Part shown: in pieces, positions 22,033 to 33,899 of the stretch
Layout: each line of letters starts with the position of its first letter
Numbering within the stretch: the first letter of the stretch is position 1
Origin: Pisolithus tinctorius
Taxonomy: Eukaryota; Basidiomycota; Agaricomycetes; Boletales; Pisolithaceae
Reading direction: 5' to 3'
DNA: 64,000 nucleotides
Assembly (NCBI GenBank): GCA_024663395.1
Contig: JANFAH010000002.1
Location: 4,774,001-4,838,000, forward strand
Made by a program: the position numbers and the translations under genes
The notes under the pieces: generated by a model
Told to the model about the DNA's origin: nothing
Seen by the model: only the letters and a program-made list of their open reading frames with translations
The model's database searches: none

Positions 22033-22363
22033 TCCTGGGGATTCTCCAAGCACTGCTGGGGATTCTCCAGGCAATGCTGGGGATTCTCCAACCCACTCTG
22101 GGGATTCTCCAACCCACTCTGGGGATTCTCCAGGCAATGCTGGGGATTCTCCAACTGACTCTGGGGATTCCCCAAGCACTGCTGGGGATTCTCCAGGCAA
22201 TGTGGGGATTCTCCAGGCAATGCTGGGGACTCTCCAACTGACTCTGGGGATTCCCCAAGCACTGCTGGGGATTCTCCAGGCAATGCTGGGGATTCTCCAA
22301 CCCACTCTGGAGATTCTCCAAGCACTGCTGGGGATTTTCCATGTTATGTCCTGGGGATTCTCT
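22033..22363. repeat. Minisatellite, 21-bp unit, about 15 copies
   Basis: Units of TGGGGATTCTCCA followed by a variable 8-base part (GGCAATGC, ACCCACTC, ACTGACTC, AGCACTGC). The variable parts recur in a patterned order, suggesting duplication of blocks. The minus strand reads GESPxxx heptads in an open frame, expected for any 21-bp unit without a stop. The core resembles the TGGAGAATCTCCA palindrome seen near 57350, 61180 and 61640. Confidence 0.92.
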
Positions 22364-22947
22364 AACAATTCTGGCATTTCTATGTTGGTAGCTACTGAGA
22401 ACTCTTCCCCCTGAAGCCTAGGGCAGAGCCCCATGCCCTTCACATGGACATCATAGCTCTAGTGGATGTCTGGTTCCATGGATTTCACATTCCTATCTCA
22501 CACATAGCAGTTTGCACCTAAATCCAATCTGTATTTATGATAGGGTATGCTATCAGATTGAATATGCATAGGTGTGAGGAGAAAATGAATGGCCTTGTAA
22601 GGGTATTGTAGTTACAATGGTAACAAAAAGACCATGGTGGATAATGGACGAAATGAATGATGGCAGACATTACACAAAGGAAGGATATGCAGGGGGAAGA
22701 TGATACAGCCACAGGGTATCATAGTTACATGCTAACAATGCAAACATGTTGAACTGGTGTGTACATGAGCCAGTAGCAAGTGAAAGATCGAGATGAAAAC
22801 ATGCCTAGTAGTGGTTGCATCAATCATGGGTGTGATAGGAATGTCCCTCAGAATCATCAGAGTCATGATGATGATGTCTCTTGTGGGGAGGGCTTTGATA
22901 AATGTATTCAACCACACTGTGCATGTTAGTCTCATTGTACATGTAGG
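22364..22947. other. No gene seen
   Basis: AT-rich sequence between the 21-bp array and the tail of the next minus-strand gene. I see no supported frame, repeat or RNA. Confidence 0.4.
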
Positions 22948-25900
22948 CTACCCAGCAACATACCTTTGGTGAGTTCTTCCCTGTTGTGAAGGACCACCAT
23001 GATCACTCTCATTGTCCTGATATCCTCTATAGTGCTTGTGTGGCTCATGCCAAGGGCAGTGGTGAGGACATGGGCTCAGAGAGTAGTTATCAGAAGGGGG
23101 GTGATGATGATATGCAGCTGCTGGAGTGAGATATGTGTGATGATCACCATGCAATGATGGACCTTGTGGAGATGACTGTGGTGACTCCTTGACAGGGGAT
23201 GAAGGAGGGAGAGGGGAGTGGTGGGATGCTGGCTGAGTGAAACAAGGTCCATAGGATGGCAATTGCCCTTGCCTCAGGTGGTGTGATCCTGCAGGAGAGG
23301 GGTGACATGTGTGGGATGGTGATTGCTGTTGTTGGGTGTGGTGGGATGTTGAGGGAGACACATGGTGCTGCACAGGTGGCTGGGGTGATCTATAAGCTGG
23401 GGATAAAGAAGACACAGTCATACAGTGGGTGTTGGATGCTGCTGGCAAGGGGTGACATCTGTTGGATGGCACTCATCCTCACACAGGTTGGTCAGGGAAA
23501 GATGAAGGGGCACTTCTCTCCTTAAACTTGTCACCTTTAGGGAGGGCCTTAATGAATGCATCTGAATCAGAAAGAACACAGAGGTGCTGGTTCAATGTGT
23601 TCACCACAAGTGGGATGTCACACATCCTTGCATCACTGTGGTGAAATAGCTCAATCTGATCTGGATTATTCATGTCAGTGAGGGCAACCATTTCATGTCA
23701 ACAACTCACCATCAGTCCACTTCTTGAGGTAAAATAATGAATTTGGCAAAGGGACAAGGTATTCAGCTTGGTCTTCTTTGTCATCTAGTGGAGCCTCAGC
23801 ATGGTAATCTGCACCTATTGACTCTTTCAGGAAAGGAACAGTCAGAGCATGAAGTTCATCAGCATTGAGGTGTTTGACATTGAAATCTGGACCAACAGCA
23901 GGGACTCCAGCAGGCCAATCAGTGATGGTATACTGGTGAACATACAGCAGATCAAGCAATGACTTCCAAGAAACATTTCTCTGGCCTCATGTGATACCAT
24001 TCTCTCCTGTGGCAGCACTCCAGAGGATGAATATGAATCAAATAGATTTATTGATGTACAGAATTTATGGAGTATGATTGTAGGTACAACTTGCTGATTG
24101 TGGTCACACCTGTATTCTTGAGGTTTTAATCCCAGTGCATGGTCATAACAGGGTTGTGACAGCACATTAAAGTCAGGAAGAGGCACTGAAGCAGCAGAGT
24201 TAAGGATTTTATACCTAAAGAAAAGTCAGTGGGCAATTGTACATGGCATATGTTATACATACTTGATAATGGTGGACAGGTATTCTAATAATTGTGTTAT
24301 GTTGGTCTGCCTCTCACTCACAAGCTGCATGAGAAGGGAGGATCCAGCAAAAATTCCTTGGGATTGGCATGCAGCTTCATCACTCCCACTATAAATTACA
24401 AATCCAAAGACATTATGCCCTCCACATTGCACCAAGTTTGTGCCTGTACAAGAGGTTATTCAAGAAGCAAACAATCACAACAGTATTACCTACCCCTTGT
24501 GTAAAGGAGTCACAGCAAGCCATTACACAGCCCACCATTGCCTTGGAACTGATGTCTTTGGACCCACTGACACACTCACTCCAATACTTCCAGATCTCAG
24601 CCCACAGTTGAGGATGTTTGTTTTCATCTTTATGGTCCTCATAGTGCTTGGTGTGATGCCTATAGTAGTCTTTGGTTTCCTCTGTGATTGAATCAACATG
24701 GATTGAAACTGCAACAAGTTAGGATGTACTGACCTGCAGACACTTTAGGATTGGTATGTGCATACCAAGCCTGATGCATGTTCCACACAGATTCAGCATG
24801 AGTTGCCTTTGTGGTAAGACCAGCAGCAGCCATGATTGACCCAAGAGTCTTGACATACTCATCTGCAATCACCTGGGCTTCTTGAGTGGTGTGCATGCCA
24901 AATGCCTGTGCTTTCATATGGCTTCCAAGGGAAGCCACCCTGGTTTGAAGTATGGTAAGCCTGCTTCTGCACTGGATGTATCCTCAAATTGACTGAGGTC
25001 ACTGGCTAGGGTAGGTGCAGAGGGTGTGACTACTACCTTGCAGAAGGCATGATGTTGTCCTTTGGGTTTCCCATGCATCCCAGTCATCTCCAAGCCATCA
25101 GGGAGGTCTCCAGTGTCACTAGGTCCATCCTCATCTTCAGAGGATGTGTTGGCTAGGGCATGAGATTTCCCTTTGGCTTCCCTACACCTCCTGGTCACAG
25201 AGCTGTCAGTGTCACCTTTGGTATCAGCAGCTCCTTCTTCTTCTGATGAGGATGGAGAAGGGAGAGGGGGAGTGGAAGGATGGTTATCAGTATCATAATT
25301 GCCAGTGCAGATTTCTCTCAGGGTTTGTTCACATTTAAGGTTGCACCTCTGGTCAGCTGACCAATCACTGTCTATTCAATGATGCATGTAAATTATGTGA
25401 ATAATGCAGTTTAATCAAATAAACAAACCTGATGCACTTTCATGCTCAACATCATTGTGACAAACAGAGTCCATCATATTTTCAACAGCTTGGTGACCAT
25501 CATGATCCACCAGGTTCTCTGAGACCAGATCACCTTCAGCTTGCACTGTACTCTCAACAGCTTGTTCATCCTCTTCACTGTCATTGGGGGTAACAGCTGG
25601 TGGCAACCTTGAGAAGGAATACAGCTACATACATAGATCACACACTTACACTTTTGTGACCCTGCTCAGCAACTATATCTTCCATAGAAATGATGCCCAA
25701 TCGTAGCTACTCAAGGGCAACAGCATGGTCAAGCTTCATACCATTCTGGAGTGTAACCTGTTTTGTCTGGAAGGAGTCAAGGTACTGATCCTTGCATTCT
25801 TTCTCTGTCAACCCTTGTGAAGAATTACAACTTGAGCACAGCTGGAGAGGGGGACATTGAGCTACAGAGCTGGATTCGCAGTTCTGAAAACAGTGGTCAG

Positions 25901-26225
25901 TAAGCAAAAAAAAGGGAGTGCTACACACCAGGCACTCCTCACCATCCCCTGACATTGGCTTGTGTGTTTCAGAAATTGTATCCTGATTTCCACCTCATGC
26001 TGATGGAAAGAGTTGAGACAGTAGTACACAAGACACAGGAAGTAGGTCTGCTAGGCTCTCACCCTTTAGAGCCCAATACCAGTGGTTGATCCAGAATGTT
26101 GGATCTGTCAGGAGGTGGGTTTCAATCATCATCCTATCCTCAGGGCTCAATACATTCCTTTCACTTTCTGTAATGACTGGTAGACTTTTCACTTCTGCAC
26201 TTCCTAGTTGCCCATATATATCCAC
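22948..26225 (-). pseudogene. Multi-exon gene of a lineage-specific, transposon-linked family; probably broken
   Basis: Exon-like blocks in order on the minus strand: EVKSLPVITESERNVL (26225-25995); a Cys-rich block (25955-25707); an acidic block (25606-25415); MTGMHGKPKGQHHAFCKVVV and LPYFKPGWLPLEA (25198-24914); QEAQVIADEYVKTLGSIMAA and HAESVWNMHQAWYA (24938-24750); a block including HPQLWAEIWKYWSEC and AMVGCVMACCDSF (about 24690-24510); VFGFVIYSGSDEAACQSQGI (24435-24253); PAGVPAVGPDFNVKHLNAD (23959-23700); ARMCDIPLVVNTLNQHL (to 23479); then a His/Pro/Ser-rich tail (23472-22948). Most junctions have GT-AG signals. A frame change near 24925 lacks an intron, and two TGA codons near 23470-23481 precede the tail in the same frame. 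The blocks recall a recurrent agaricomycete family of unknown function. I assign no role. Confidence 0.5.
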
Positions 26226-26899
26226 CCTCTGGTTAGGGTCACACTTTAGGGATGCTTAGTCATCTCTTGGACTTCTCCTTTTACTTAGTTTGAAAAATTG
26301 GCAGTGGTGGTGAGGCCCCCTTGCCAACTGTGGCCAGCGCACACACATGACCGCAGAGGCCGGGAATCTGTGATGTCACAGGCCTCAGCCACCTTGGCGC
26401 CATTGCCAGCAGGGTTGGCAGGCGTATTAGGTCAGTTTACATCAGCCCATCATCTCACAACATCCATATCACATCCATATCACATCCATATCACATCGCG
26501 ATCAGCGATGAACAAGTCCACAAAGCTTCCACAGGACAAGTGCACCTTGTATGTAGGATTGAAGCAGCTATGTACTACAGTAGGACTGTGTCAGGTAGAA
26601 CAATACACGATGGTATTGCGTGCACACACGCATGCTCAGGATCTGCAATGATGAGAGGACGAATGATGCTTTGTGGATGAATGATGCTTGTGATTCACAA
26701 TGTTTGTGTTGTGCATTGTGTACATACAACAAGTAGGCTACTGCACATGTACAAGTACGGCAACTAGTGATGTAGTACATCACGAGCTTGGGTGATGCTG
26801 GGGCAATAGTATTGACAAGTGGATGATAGATGTCATGTATTAAGAGAAAAAAAGAAAAAAAAAAGAAAAAGAACAGGATGGCAAGTGTGATATGCATCA
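26226..26899. other. Intergenic region with simple repeats
   Basis: An 11-bp unit CATCCATATCA is repeated three times at 26461-26493. An A-rich tract lies at about 26845-26873. No gene is supported. Confidence 0.5.
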
Positions 26900-26902
26900 T
26901 CA

Positions 26903-27880
26903 TTGCTGCTCACTGACACCTTGGAGCACTGAAGAATCATCGCAGACTTCTTCACTTGTGAGGCAATGATGGCACTCCCCAGCTCCACAATACCATTTGC
27001 AGGCAGCCAAGATCGCTTTGAGGAGCTTCGTGTGTCCTTGACCAATGGCACTTCCATAAATCTTGAGGAGGGTCTCCTCGTCCCCCTGGAATCTGGGGAC
27101 CATGTCAGAGGGACTTGGGCGAGTGGTAGGAAGTGCTACAAGTCGACTTACTCGTCGAGGAATTCCGTCACAATGACACATCGCTGAGAGTACTTTGTGT
27201 TGAATTGACGGCCACTCTTCCCATTGTAGTAGTGATAAGGCGAGTCCTTGAGCGGAATGTGCAGGTCAAGCTGTGGCTCACCCTCCATCCAGTGGTGCAC
27301 TATGTCCCTCCAAGAGTCCAACTTTGCGGTCTGTGTCCCATCGGGATGCAAGACAGGCATGTCTGGGATGACAACTCCCAGAAGGGAGGTAGAGGCACAG
27401 GCCTTGGTCCTCTGGGGTCCGATCTGTGAGGGGAGGGATGTCGAGAGCAAAAGATCTGATGGCTGGACAACTCGTGGCATCCTGAACTGCATTTGAGTTG
27501 GTTGTAAATTGAGCATAGGTAGGTATAGTTGGGATGCTGGCATGGAAGCAGACTGGATCGCTGGGGGCAACAAAGCTGTGGTCTGCATGAGTGAATGCTG
27601 GTGGGCTGATCCATGTGGCTGGTCGGTCAGTGTGATGGAAGTCACAGAATGAACGAGACTCACCCGCTGTTGGAATGGAAGTGGACTGGATCACTGGGGG
27701 CAATGATGTTGTGGTCTGTGCAGGTGAATGTTGGTAGGCTGATCCATGTGGCTGGTTGGTTGGTGCGGTAGAAGTCACAGAATAAATGAGGCTCACCTGC
27801 TATTGGCATCGCTCGAGTATTACTGCCAGTAGTGTCCTGGTGCAACACAGGTCCAGAAGGGGCTGAACATGCAGAGGCGA
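26903..27880 (-). CDS. Two-to-three-exon gene of a recurrent agaricomycete family, unknown function
   Basis: The minus strand encodes a Pro/Gln/Ser-rich N-terminal part, then a conserved-looking block: VVIPDMPVLHPDGT, SWRDIVHHWMEGEPQLDLHI, PLKDSPYHYYNG, FNTKYSQRCVIVTEFLDE (to about 27150). After an intron it continues FQGDEETLLKIYGSAIGQGH and TKLLKAILAACKWY, with a Cys/His-containing end at about 26903. I recall this combination as a frequent transposon-neighbour protein in mushrooms. No catalytic motif is visible. The N-terminal part includes a tandem duplication (27544-27805), so the true start is unclear. Confidence 0.55.
27544..27805 (-). repeat. Tandem duplication, unit about 130 bp
   Basis: Two adjacent copies (about 27544-27676 and 27677-27805) share CTGATCCATGTGGCTGGT and AAGTCACAGAAT. 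On the minus strand each reads PHGSAxQHS in one frame and PATWIS in another, and each carries a CAGGTGAG or GGGTGAG donor-like site. The duplication thus copied a coding segment plus a splice signal. Confidence 0.8.
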
Positions 27881-27899
27881 GCCCGTGTACCTAGTTAGG

Positions 27900-29228
27900 C
27901 CATGTGACATGGCCAGCAGAGGTTGACAATTGGTCATGTGACACAGGCCAGTGGAGGTCGAGCTGACCTACAAGTCATCCCTGTAACATAGGGATCAGCT
28001 GTGATTATGTTGTCATGTGTCATTCAGGATCAGCTACAATTATATTTTTAGGTGTCACATGGAGAGGCTTCAAATAGAATATCATCATGTCATAGGGACA
28101 TATATAGCATAGCCCAGACTAGATCTGCATTGTGTACATAGGGCAGCCCAACATGACAACACAGTATGTCCAGGGCATACAGTGGCACACAGCAGCAACT
28201 CCCAGCACATGGTGGAAACATGATATGCCATTGCACCAAATGCCGGGTGGATTACTGGAGTGGTGAGTACCAGTGGCAAGGACTATCTGAGCATGACTGA
28301 GGCAAAAGTGGCATTGTCTTGCATCTGACAGTGCAGTAAGTGGTAAGCCGGTGAAGATGCAAAAGTATATGGCTGCATACACTAGTATGCATCAGCATAG
28401 TTTTGCATATAGAGACAGGTGGGGTAGTGAGGAGAGTGCAACATGCATTGCCAGCAGAACGCACCGGCATGACACAGCAGTAGCAGGCAGGGAGCTGTAA
28501 TCACTAGTGCAGAACAGAAGCTGGCACGCAGCAGGATCTTGCGGCATAGACAGGAATGGGGTGGCGGCATGGATATGAGGTACTGGCAGGGGGCAGGTGT
28601 TGACGGCATCAGGCAGCATATGTGGGAATGGTGTAGCAGTGTATGGATATGAGGTACTGGCAGGGTGTGGAAGTTGACAGCATCGAGCAGCATGGACAGA
28701 AATGAGCAGCTGCTTAGACAGGAATGGGCTAGCAGCATGGATGTGAGGTGCCAGCCAGGGGTGGGTGGCGTCAGCATCAGGCGGCATACATGTGAAAGGT
28801 AGCGGCAGGGGTTGGGTGTCGCCAGCATTGAGTGGCATGGATGGGAATGTGCAGCATCGAGCACTATTCGCTGGTGGCATAGGCCATGATTGCATGGCCT
28901 CAACCTGAGTCAGAGGGGTAAATGCATGCAATTGTGCAGGACATATGTGGCAAGTACCATGCATGATTTGAGGGTGCTGCCAGTGTGCACTAGCTTAGCT
29001 GTACCAGTGGATTTATAAATCACAAGGCCAGTTGCTTGGCCAGACTCAAATGGGATGGCACACACCAAGAGAGACCATATCTGCACCATGTAAAGCAAAA
29101 GCAGGTGGGGATGATCATTCTCAAGAATAGCGACAATGAAATGGTAATAGTACATTCTATGGACATGTTAATCTATGTCCATCCAATTAGCAGCATCCTG
29201 ATCATTGGCATCATCCCCACTGGCATGC
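27900..29228. other. Region without a supported gene; degenerate repeats at 28550-28870
   Basis: Between 28550 and 28870 the phrases GGATATGAGGTACTGGCAGG and GACAGCATCGAGCAGCATGG recur in diverged form with spacing of roughly 75-95 bases, an old tandem array. Minus-strand frames here are Cys/His/Pro/Leu-rich with no domain and probably reflect composition. Near 27900-27990 a CATGTGACA phrase repeats twice. Confidence 0.45.
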
Positions 29229-30967
29229 TCAGTGGCTGCCCCCCAAAGAGACATAGATAGGGGGCTGGGCTTCTCCTACTGCAGAGGTGGATGAGTATGG
29301 AAAACGGTGGGTGGGCGGCAGGAAAGTAGAAGGGGCTAAAAGCATATCACCTGGGAGGTTCTGGAGGATTCTGGTATCAATCGCAACCTCCTGGACCATC
29401 ATAGTGGGTGTGAGGTCAAGTATCCTTGCACCATCAGTGGGAACGACTGCTTGATGACTTGTAATTGCAAAGCCAATGGGGGATGGGTGGGAGGGTCCAG
29501 GTGCATTGGGTGAGGAGTGTGGCAATGGGTACAGGCGCTGGTGTAAGGCCTCAACAAGATCGCAAAGAGTCTGCAACTCAGTCTGGGTATCCGCAAGGGC
29601 CTGCTGGGTATTGGCAAGCTCACAGCAGGTATCTAGGAGATCTTGTGCTGTGTCCATATGCTGCTGCTGCAAAGTTGTGATCTCCTCTTCCATATGCTCC
29701 ATGGGGGTGGCATTGGGGGTCACTGGGTGGGATGGGGTAGTGAGACAGCTTTGGGATGTTGCCACCCCCTGGGATGCTGGGCTTGATGTCTGCTGACCTG
29801 ACTGCCACCAGGATGGAGTGACAATGACCACTCCATCGAAAACTATGTTAGGCTTGAATAAGAATAGCAGAATGAAGGAAATGGGGGACTTACTTTGCCT
29901 GCGGGAGCTTGGAGCAGCCGAGGTGGTTGTCTTCCCAGCAGTGGGTGTCATGCATCTAGCGGCTGCCTGCCACTTGCAGGACAGCCACATGGGAGTGGTG
30001 GGTTCTGAGGATATCGTGGTGAAGGGCTTTGAGGATGGTGTTGGCTGGGGGGACGGGTGGCTGTGACAGTTTGGGGACGGTCCACTGCTCCATCAGGTGC
30101 CTCAGTTACAGTGTGACTGTGGGGTAGCCTTGACTGTGACTGCGTGGCCTTCACTCCAGCAAAGATACTGCACCTGTACTTCCAGCAGCTACACTGCCAA
30201 CATGCAGAACCTGGCTTGACCACACATGGCAGATTTTTCTCCATGCACCTATCACATTGGTCTTCTTCAGCAACAGGCATATAGCCAGCAGCAGGGGTTG
30301 CAAGAGCTGCAATCAAGCAGCCATGACCGGTGGATGCTCCAGCAGTCTCTGTTGAAATGTCAGCATCACTTGCTGCCACTGACATTGTATGCTTCTGTGG
30401 CCTTTGACTTCTGGGCCGGGTGCCAGTAGGAGCAGCATGACTGGTTGATTGGCCATGGGGTTCTTCCAAAGTGTCAGCAGTGGCAGCAGCAGTGTCACTT
30501 ATCTGAAGTGGTTGTAAGGGAACTGCGCACCCTTTACCCTTATCGACAGGCCTTCCAATCTGGTACCACAGATGGTCCACGACATCAGCATCTGTTGTGT
30601 CTCTGATCTTGTCATAGTTCAGCCACTCCTTCAATGCCATAAGCACCACCAGATCTCTCATAATCATTTCGGCAGCAATGATGTGGTTGGGGATGGTGAA
30701 TTTCGAGGGCAGTTCCTCAACCAAAGGGTGCACACAGGTCTGGAATGGTGTAAATATCAGAGGAAAAATAGATTGGCATGCCATGAACCAACTGTTCCCA
30801 AATGAGGTGCATAGCTTTTTTCCAGGAATGCTTGTTCCTATGGTCATGGAGCGTCAAAAGCTCTGCCATTACTATGTCTGCCACATTGGTGACTATTTCA
30901 TGGGGGAGAGTGATGGAGGGAGCTGCTGCGGTGGCAGTTTGGGATGTTTCAGCATGTTGGGACATTT
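29229..30967 (-). CDS. Zn-cluster-like Cys-motif protein with coiled coil, unknown function
   Basis: Starts near ATG 30967 (MSQHAETSQTATAAA). A Ser/Thr/Ala-rich middle leads to a six-cysteine motif at about 30190-30265 (CDRCMEKNLPC, then CWQC, then C) with spacing C-X2-C-X6-C-X7-C-X2-C-X6-C, reminiscent of fungal Zn(II)2Cys6 clusters. After an intron (donor near 29897, acceptor near 29808) a coiled-coil segment follows (MEEEITTLQQQHMDTAQDLL, heptad-rich through ALHQRL). A further intron near 30810-30755 is likely, and the frames between 29948 and 29990 are not cleanly joined. A role in DNA binding is only suggested by the motif. Confidence 0.5.
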
Positions 30968-31305
30968 TTGTGGAAGTGGGGTACTGGTGCAAGAGCAGTA
31001 AAGTCAAGTGATAGTTGACAATTGCATCAGCAGTGCAGCTGCATTTTATATTTTCATGAACCATTGTGCTGGCATCAACACTGGCTGGTAGACAAACAAG
31101 CCCAAATAGCCAAATCTGACATTGTGACACAAGTCAACAATATTTCAATCAACTTATCAACATTCTACAGATCACTGAATATCATGGAGCAAAAGTCAGT
31201 AAGGTGGAGGCTGGGCAGTCCGGACACTCAATGTAAGTAGGCGTTATAACATACAACTGTCAATAACTGTCGCCAGTCATCTCCCCACACAAGAAACCTC
31301 AGGTA

Positions 31306-32225
31306 TTGCCAGGCACTGATGATACAGATATGGCCATAGATGAATCTGAATTTCTACCATTCGGAGCAGCCACAAATGCCGCATCTTGGGGCCATCAGCT
31401 AGGATTGCCATCATCCTCCATGCTGCCGAATGCCAGCCCTGCCCAGCCATCGCTCAGCATGCTTGCTCTGTCCTGGGACTCCCCACCACTTTCACTGGAG
31501 GTGCAGCCCTCTGCTGCTGATCAACAATGGGAGTCATGGCAAGCAAGTCATTCCATGCCATCCTTGGCCCCCCTTGCCCCCAGCTGGGATTCACCAACAT
31601 CTTCTCCAGTAGTCTCACCCCCACCTAGATCATTGCTGGCATCCGCACAGATTCCACAGACTGAGCCATTGCCCCTGGAGCATTCATCTATGGATGAGCA
31701 GTTAGACAGTGTGGCAGCCTCTGAGCCACAGCCCATCCCAGCTACATCACGGCAACCATCTCCACAGCCAATGGCCACCGATGCCACCACTGGTGAGTGC
31801 CATGTCATCTGTTGTTGCCGCCAGTATTAAGTGTATTAGCTTGCTTTTCGGCACTGCAACGGTTTGCCAGTGACTTGGGTATACAAGGAATTCATGCCAA
31901 AGGGCCAATTACAACATGTAAGTTGTTTTATGATATCCCTCACATATGTATCAATCATCCAGCAGTGGAAAAAGCATGGTGGCTTGCAGTTCTTCTCTCG
32001 GGACCAGCTGATGAACACCCACCCCATCTTAACACCACCACCGATGGGCCAATCATTGCAGCCTACAACCACTACAGCAATATATTGGTGGAATCAAGCA
32101 TCTGGTTTCACCTGTTGCTTGCAAGGAGAGAGCAGCTGGCAAGGACTCAGCAATATATACAAGACTTGATGACCAGCGATTGGGATGGTGAGGATGAATT
32201 GGAACTGGATGAGGATTTATTGTAA
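31306..32225 (+). CDS. Hypothetical protein, Pro/Ser-rich N-terminus and acidic C-terminus
   Basis: Open frame 31306-31790 (internal ATG at 31330) is rich in Pro, Ser and Ala (LALSWDSPPLSLEVQPSAA). A GTGAGT donor follows ACCACT near 31790. The second part, to 32225, includes HPAVEKAWWLAVLLSGPADE, a helix (LLLARREQLARTQQYIQDLM) and the acidic end DWDGEDELELDEDLL. It is divergent from the Cys-motif gene at 30967. I do not recognise it; an upstream exon (ATG near 31183) is possible but its phase does not fit. Confidence 0.45.
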
Positions 32226-33324
32226 ATGTAACTATTGGTTGTCAAAATGTAGCATCACATTCCATGGCCATGTAAAATACACATGCTAACATCGCCTACA
32301 TTTCTTGGAGGGACTAGGAGTAGGAAGATCGTCATTGGGCTGCTTTGGTGCCTTCCACTGTAGGAAAAGTCCAAGTAGCTGTATAATACAAGCTAGATGA
32401 CTTAGATAACAACAATAAGAAATGAAGGGAACAAATTGTTTGTCCCAAGGGATTCTGGACTGTCGAGACTAGAAGATGAGACCCAGGGCTTTGTAGCAGT
32501 AGTGTTTCATGATGTGCATGGCATGGACCACGGAATAGTACTGGCGATGCGAGTGGTGCAAGCAGTATACATAGTTCATGCATGGCAGAATGCGAGATGT
32601 GCGGTGTAGACAAAGTGTAAAGGAAACTCATGGTGACCTTCCGAGTGCAAAAAGGTATCATTCTGTACCTAAGTACAGGACTTTATAGTCTGGACAAACC
32701 CAGAACCTAAGTAAGACAGGGTACAGTAAAGGAAAGCCACGCGACAGCACATACATAGGAGACAGGCCAAAACAGAGGCTGAGGGTATACTACAAGCACT
32801 AAAGGAATAGAGACCATGATAAGAGAAAGAGTCCGAGGAAAAACAACAACTGGAGCACAGTGGCCACAGGTATAGCATTGTGTGAGAGGGAGCAAGGGCA
32901 TGGGAAGGTAGTGTGTGAATGATGGTGAATGCGAGAGGGGAGCAGACATAACAGTAGTCATGGAACAGTTAATGATAGGGGCTTATGTGTCCAGGGAATG
33001 TGGATTCCTCACACCTGCAGGGGACTTAGATGCTGACCATCCCTGGTCAGCCATGTGGCATGGAGGACATAAATAGCTTGCTGTGTGGTGATGGCAATGG
33101 TGTGGTGCTGAGGGTTCGAGAATACCGGATGATTCCGCATAGAAGTGAAGCAAGCATGGAGCCGAGGAACACGAGGAGACCGTTGAATGCTGTGTATAGG
33201 CATCTGGACCAATGACATAAGCGCCTCATAGCCACTAAGTATATAATTGTTAGTGCGTGGCTCAAACCTTCACATTGATTTGATTCTTTCCCCCTCATCA
33301 ATCGCCTTTTCTATTGCTTCCATC
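32226..33324. other. No supported gene
   Basis: Frames in this 1.1 kb are short and compositionally driven. The phrase GATGCTGACCATCCCTGGTCAGCC near 33030 forms a small hairpin and resembles a similar hairpin near 48330 (GCTGACTGTCCCCAGTCAGC). Confidence 0.35.
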
Positions 33325-33899
33325 ATGTCTGCCAACTGTGCCCCCCATCTCTCCCAGCTCGTTTGCACAGCAACCCCCAACCCAGTCGAAGCGGAGAAGG
33401 CCACTCTGAAGGCAAGGTTTGTGACAGCTTCTGCGGCCCTCGTTGCCGAAGCCAAGTGCCTCCCAGACAACAAGCCAGAGCTATGGGAGGAGAAGGTGAT
33501 GTGGATGCACTGATGGGAGGAGAAGACAGTAAGTGCACAGTTCATTTGGGGACCGCGGTGTTGACTGTCTGCCAGGGGGAAGTGTACCCCATCATCGAGT
33601 GCAGGCAGGAGCTGGATGTTGATGTCAAGATAGACATGGCAGATGGGCCTGCGATTGCAGAGGCTGACGAGGCATATGAGAGGTGGTCCACAGAGGAGGT
33701 TGCAGTGGCTGTGCATGTGGGTGGTGATGAGGATGTGCAAATGGAGGAGGAGGTCGTGCAGGAGGCAGGAGAGGGGCTGGGGACTGGTGCGACCATGCTG
33801 GCAGCAACAGAGAGGATGTCACATGTGGAGGTCCCGCAGCCAGCTTGTAAGGTAAGTACCCATGCTCACGTGGTGTAGTGTTATTGACACCATGACCGC

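Noticed and set aside
22033..22342. Repeat protein of GESP heptads on the minus strand
   Set aside because: A 21-bp unit without a stop is open by arithmetic. No start context or flanking exon supports it.
16713..22363. CRISPR-like array
   Set aside because: Units are contiguous tandem repeats without unique spacers, and the genome is eukaryotic.
28085..28964. Minus-strand Cys/His/Pro-rich proteins of 170-190 codons
   Set aside because: Overlapping frames of similar length occur over a degenerate tandem array. The composition is typical of chance frames.
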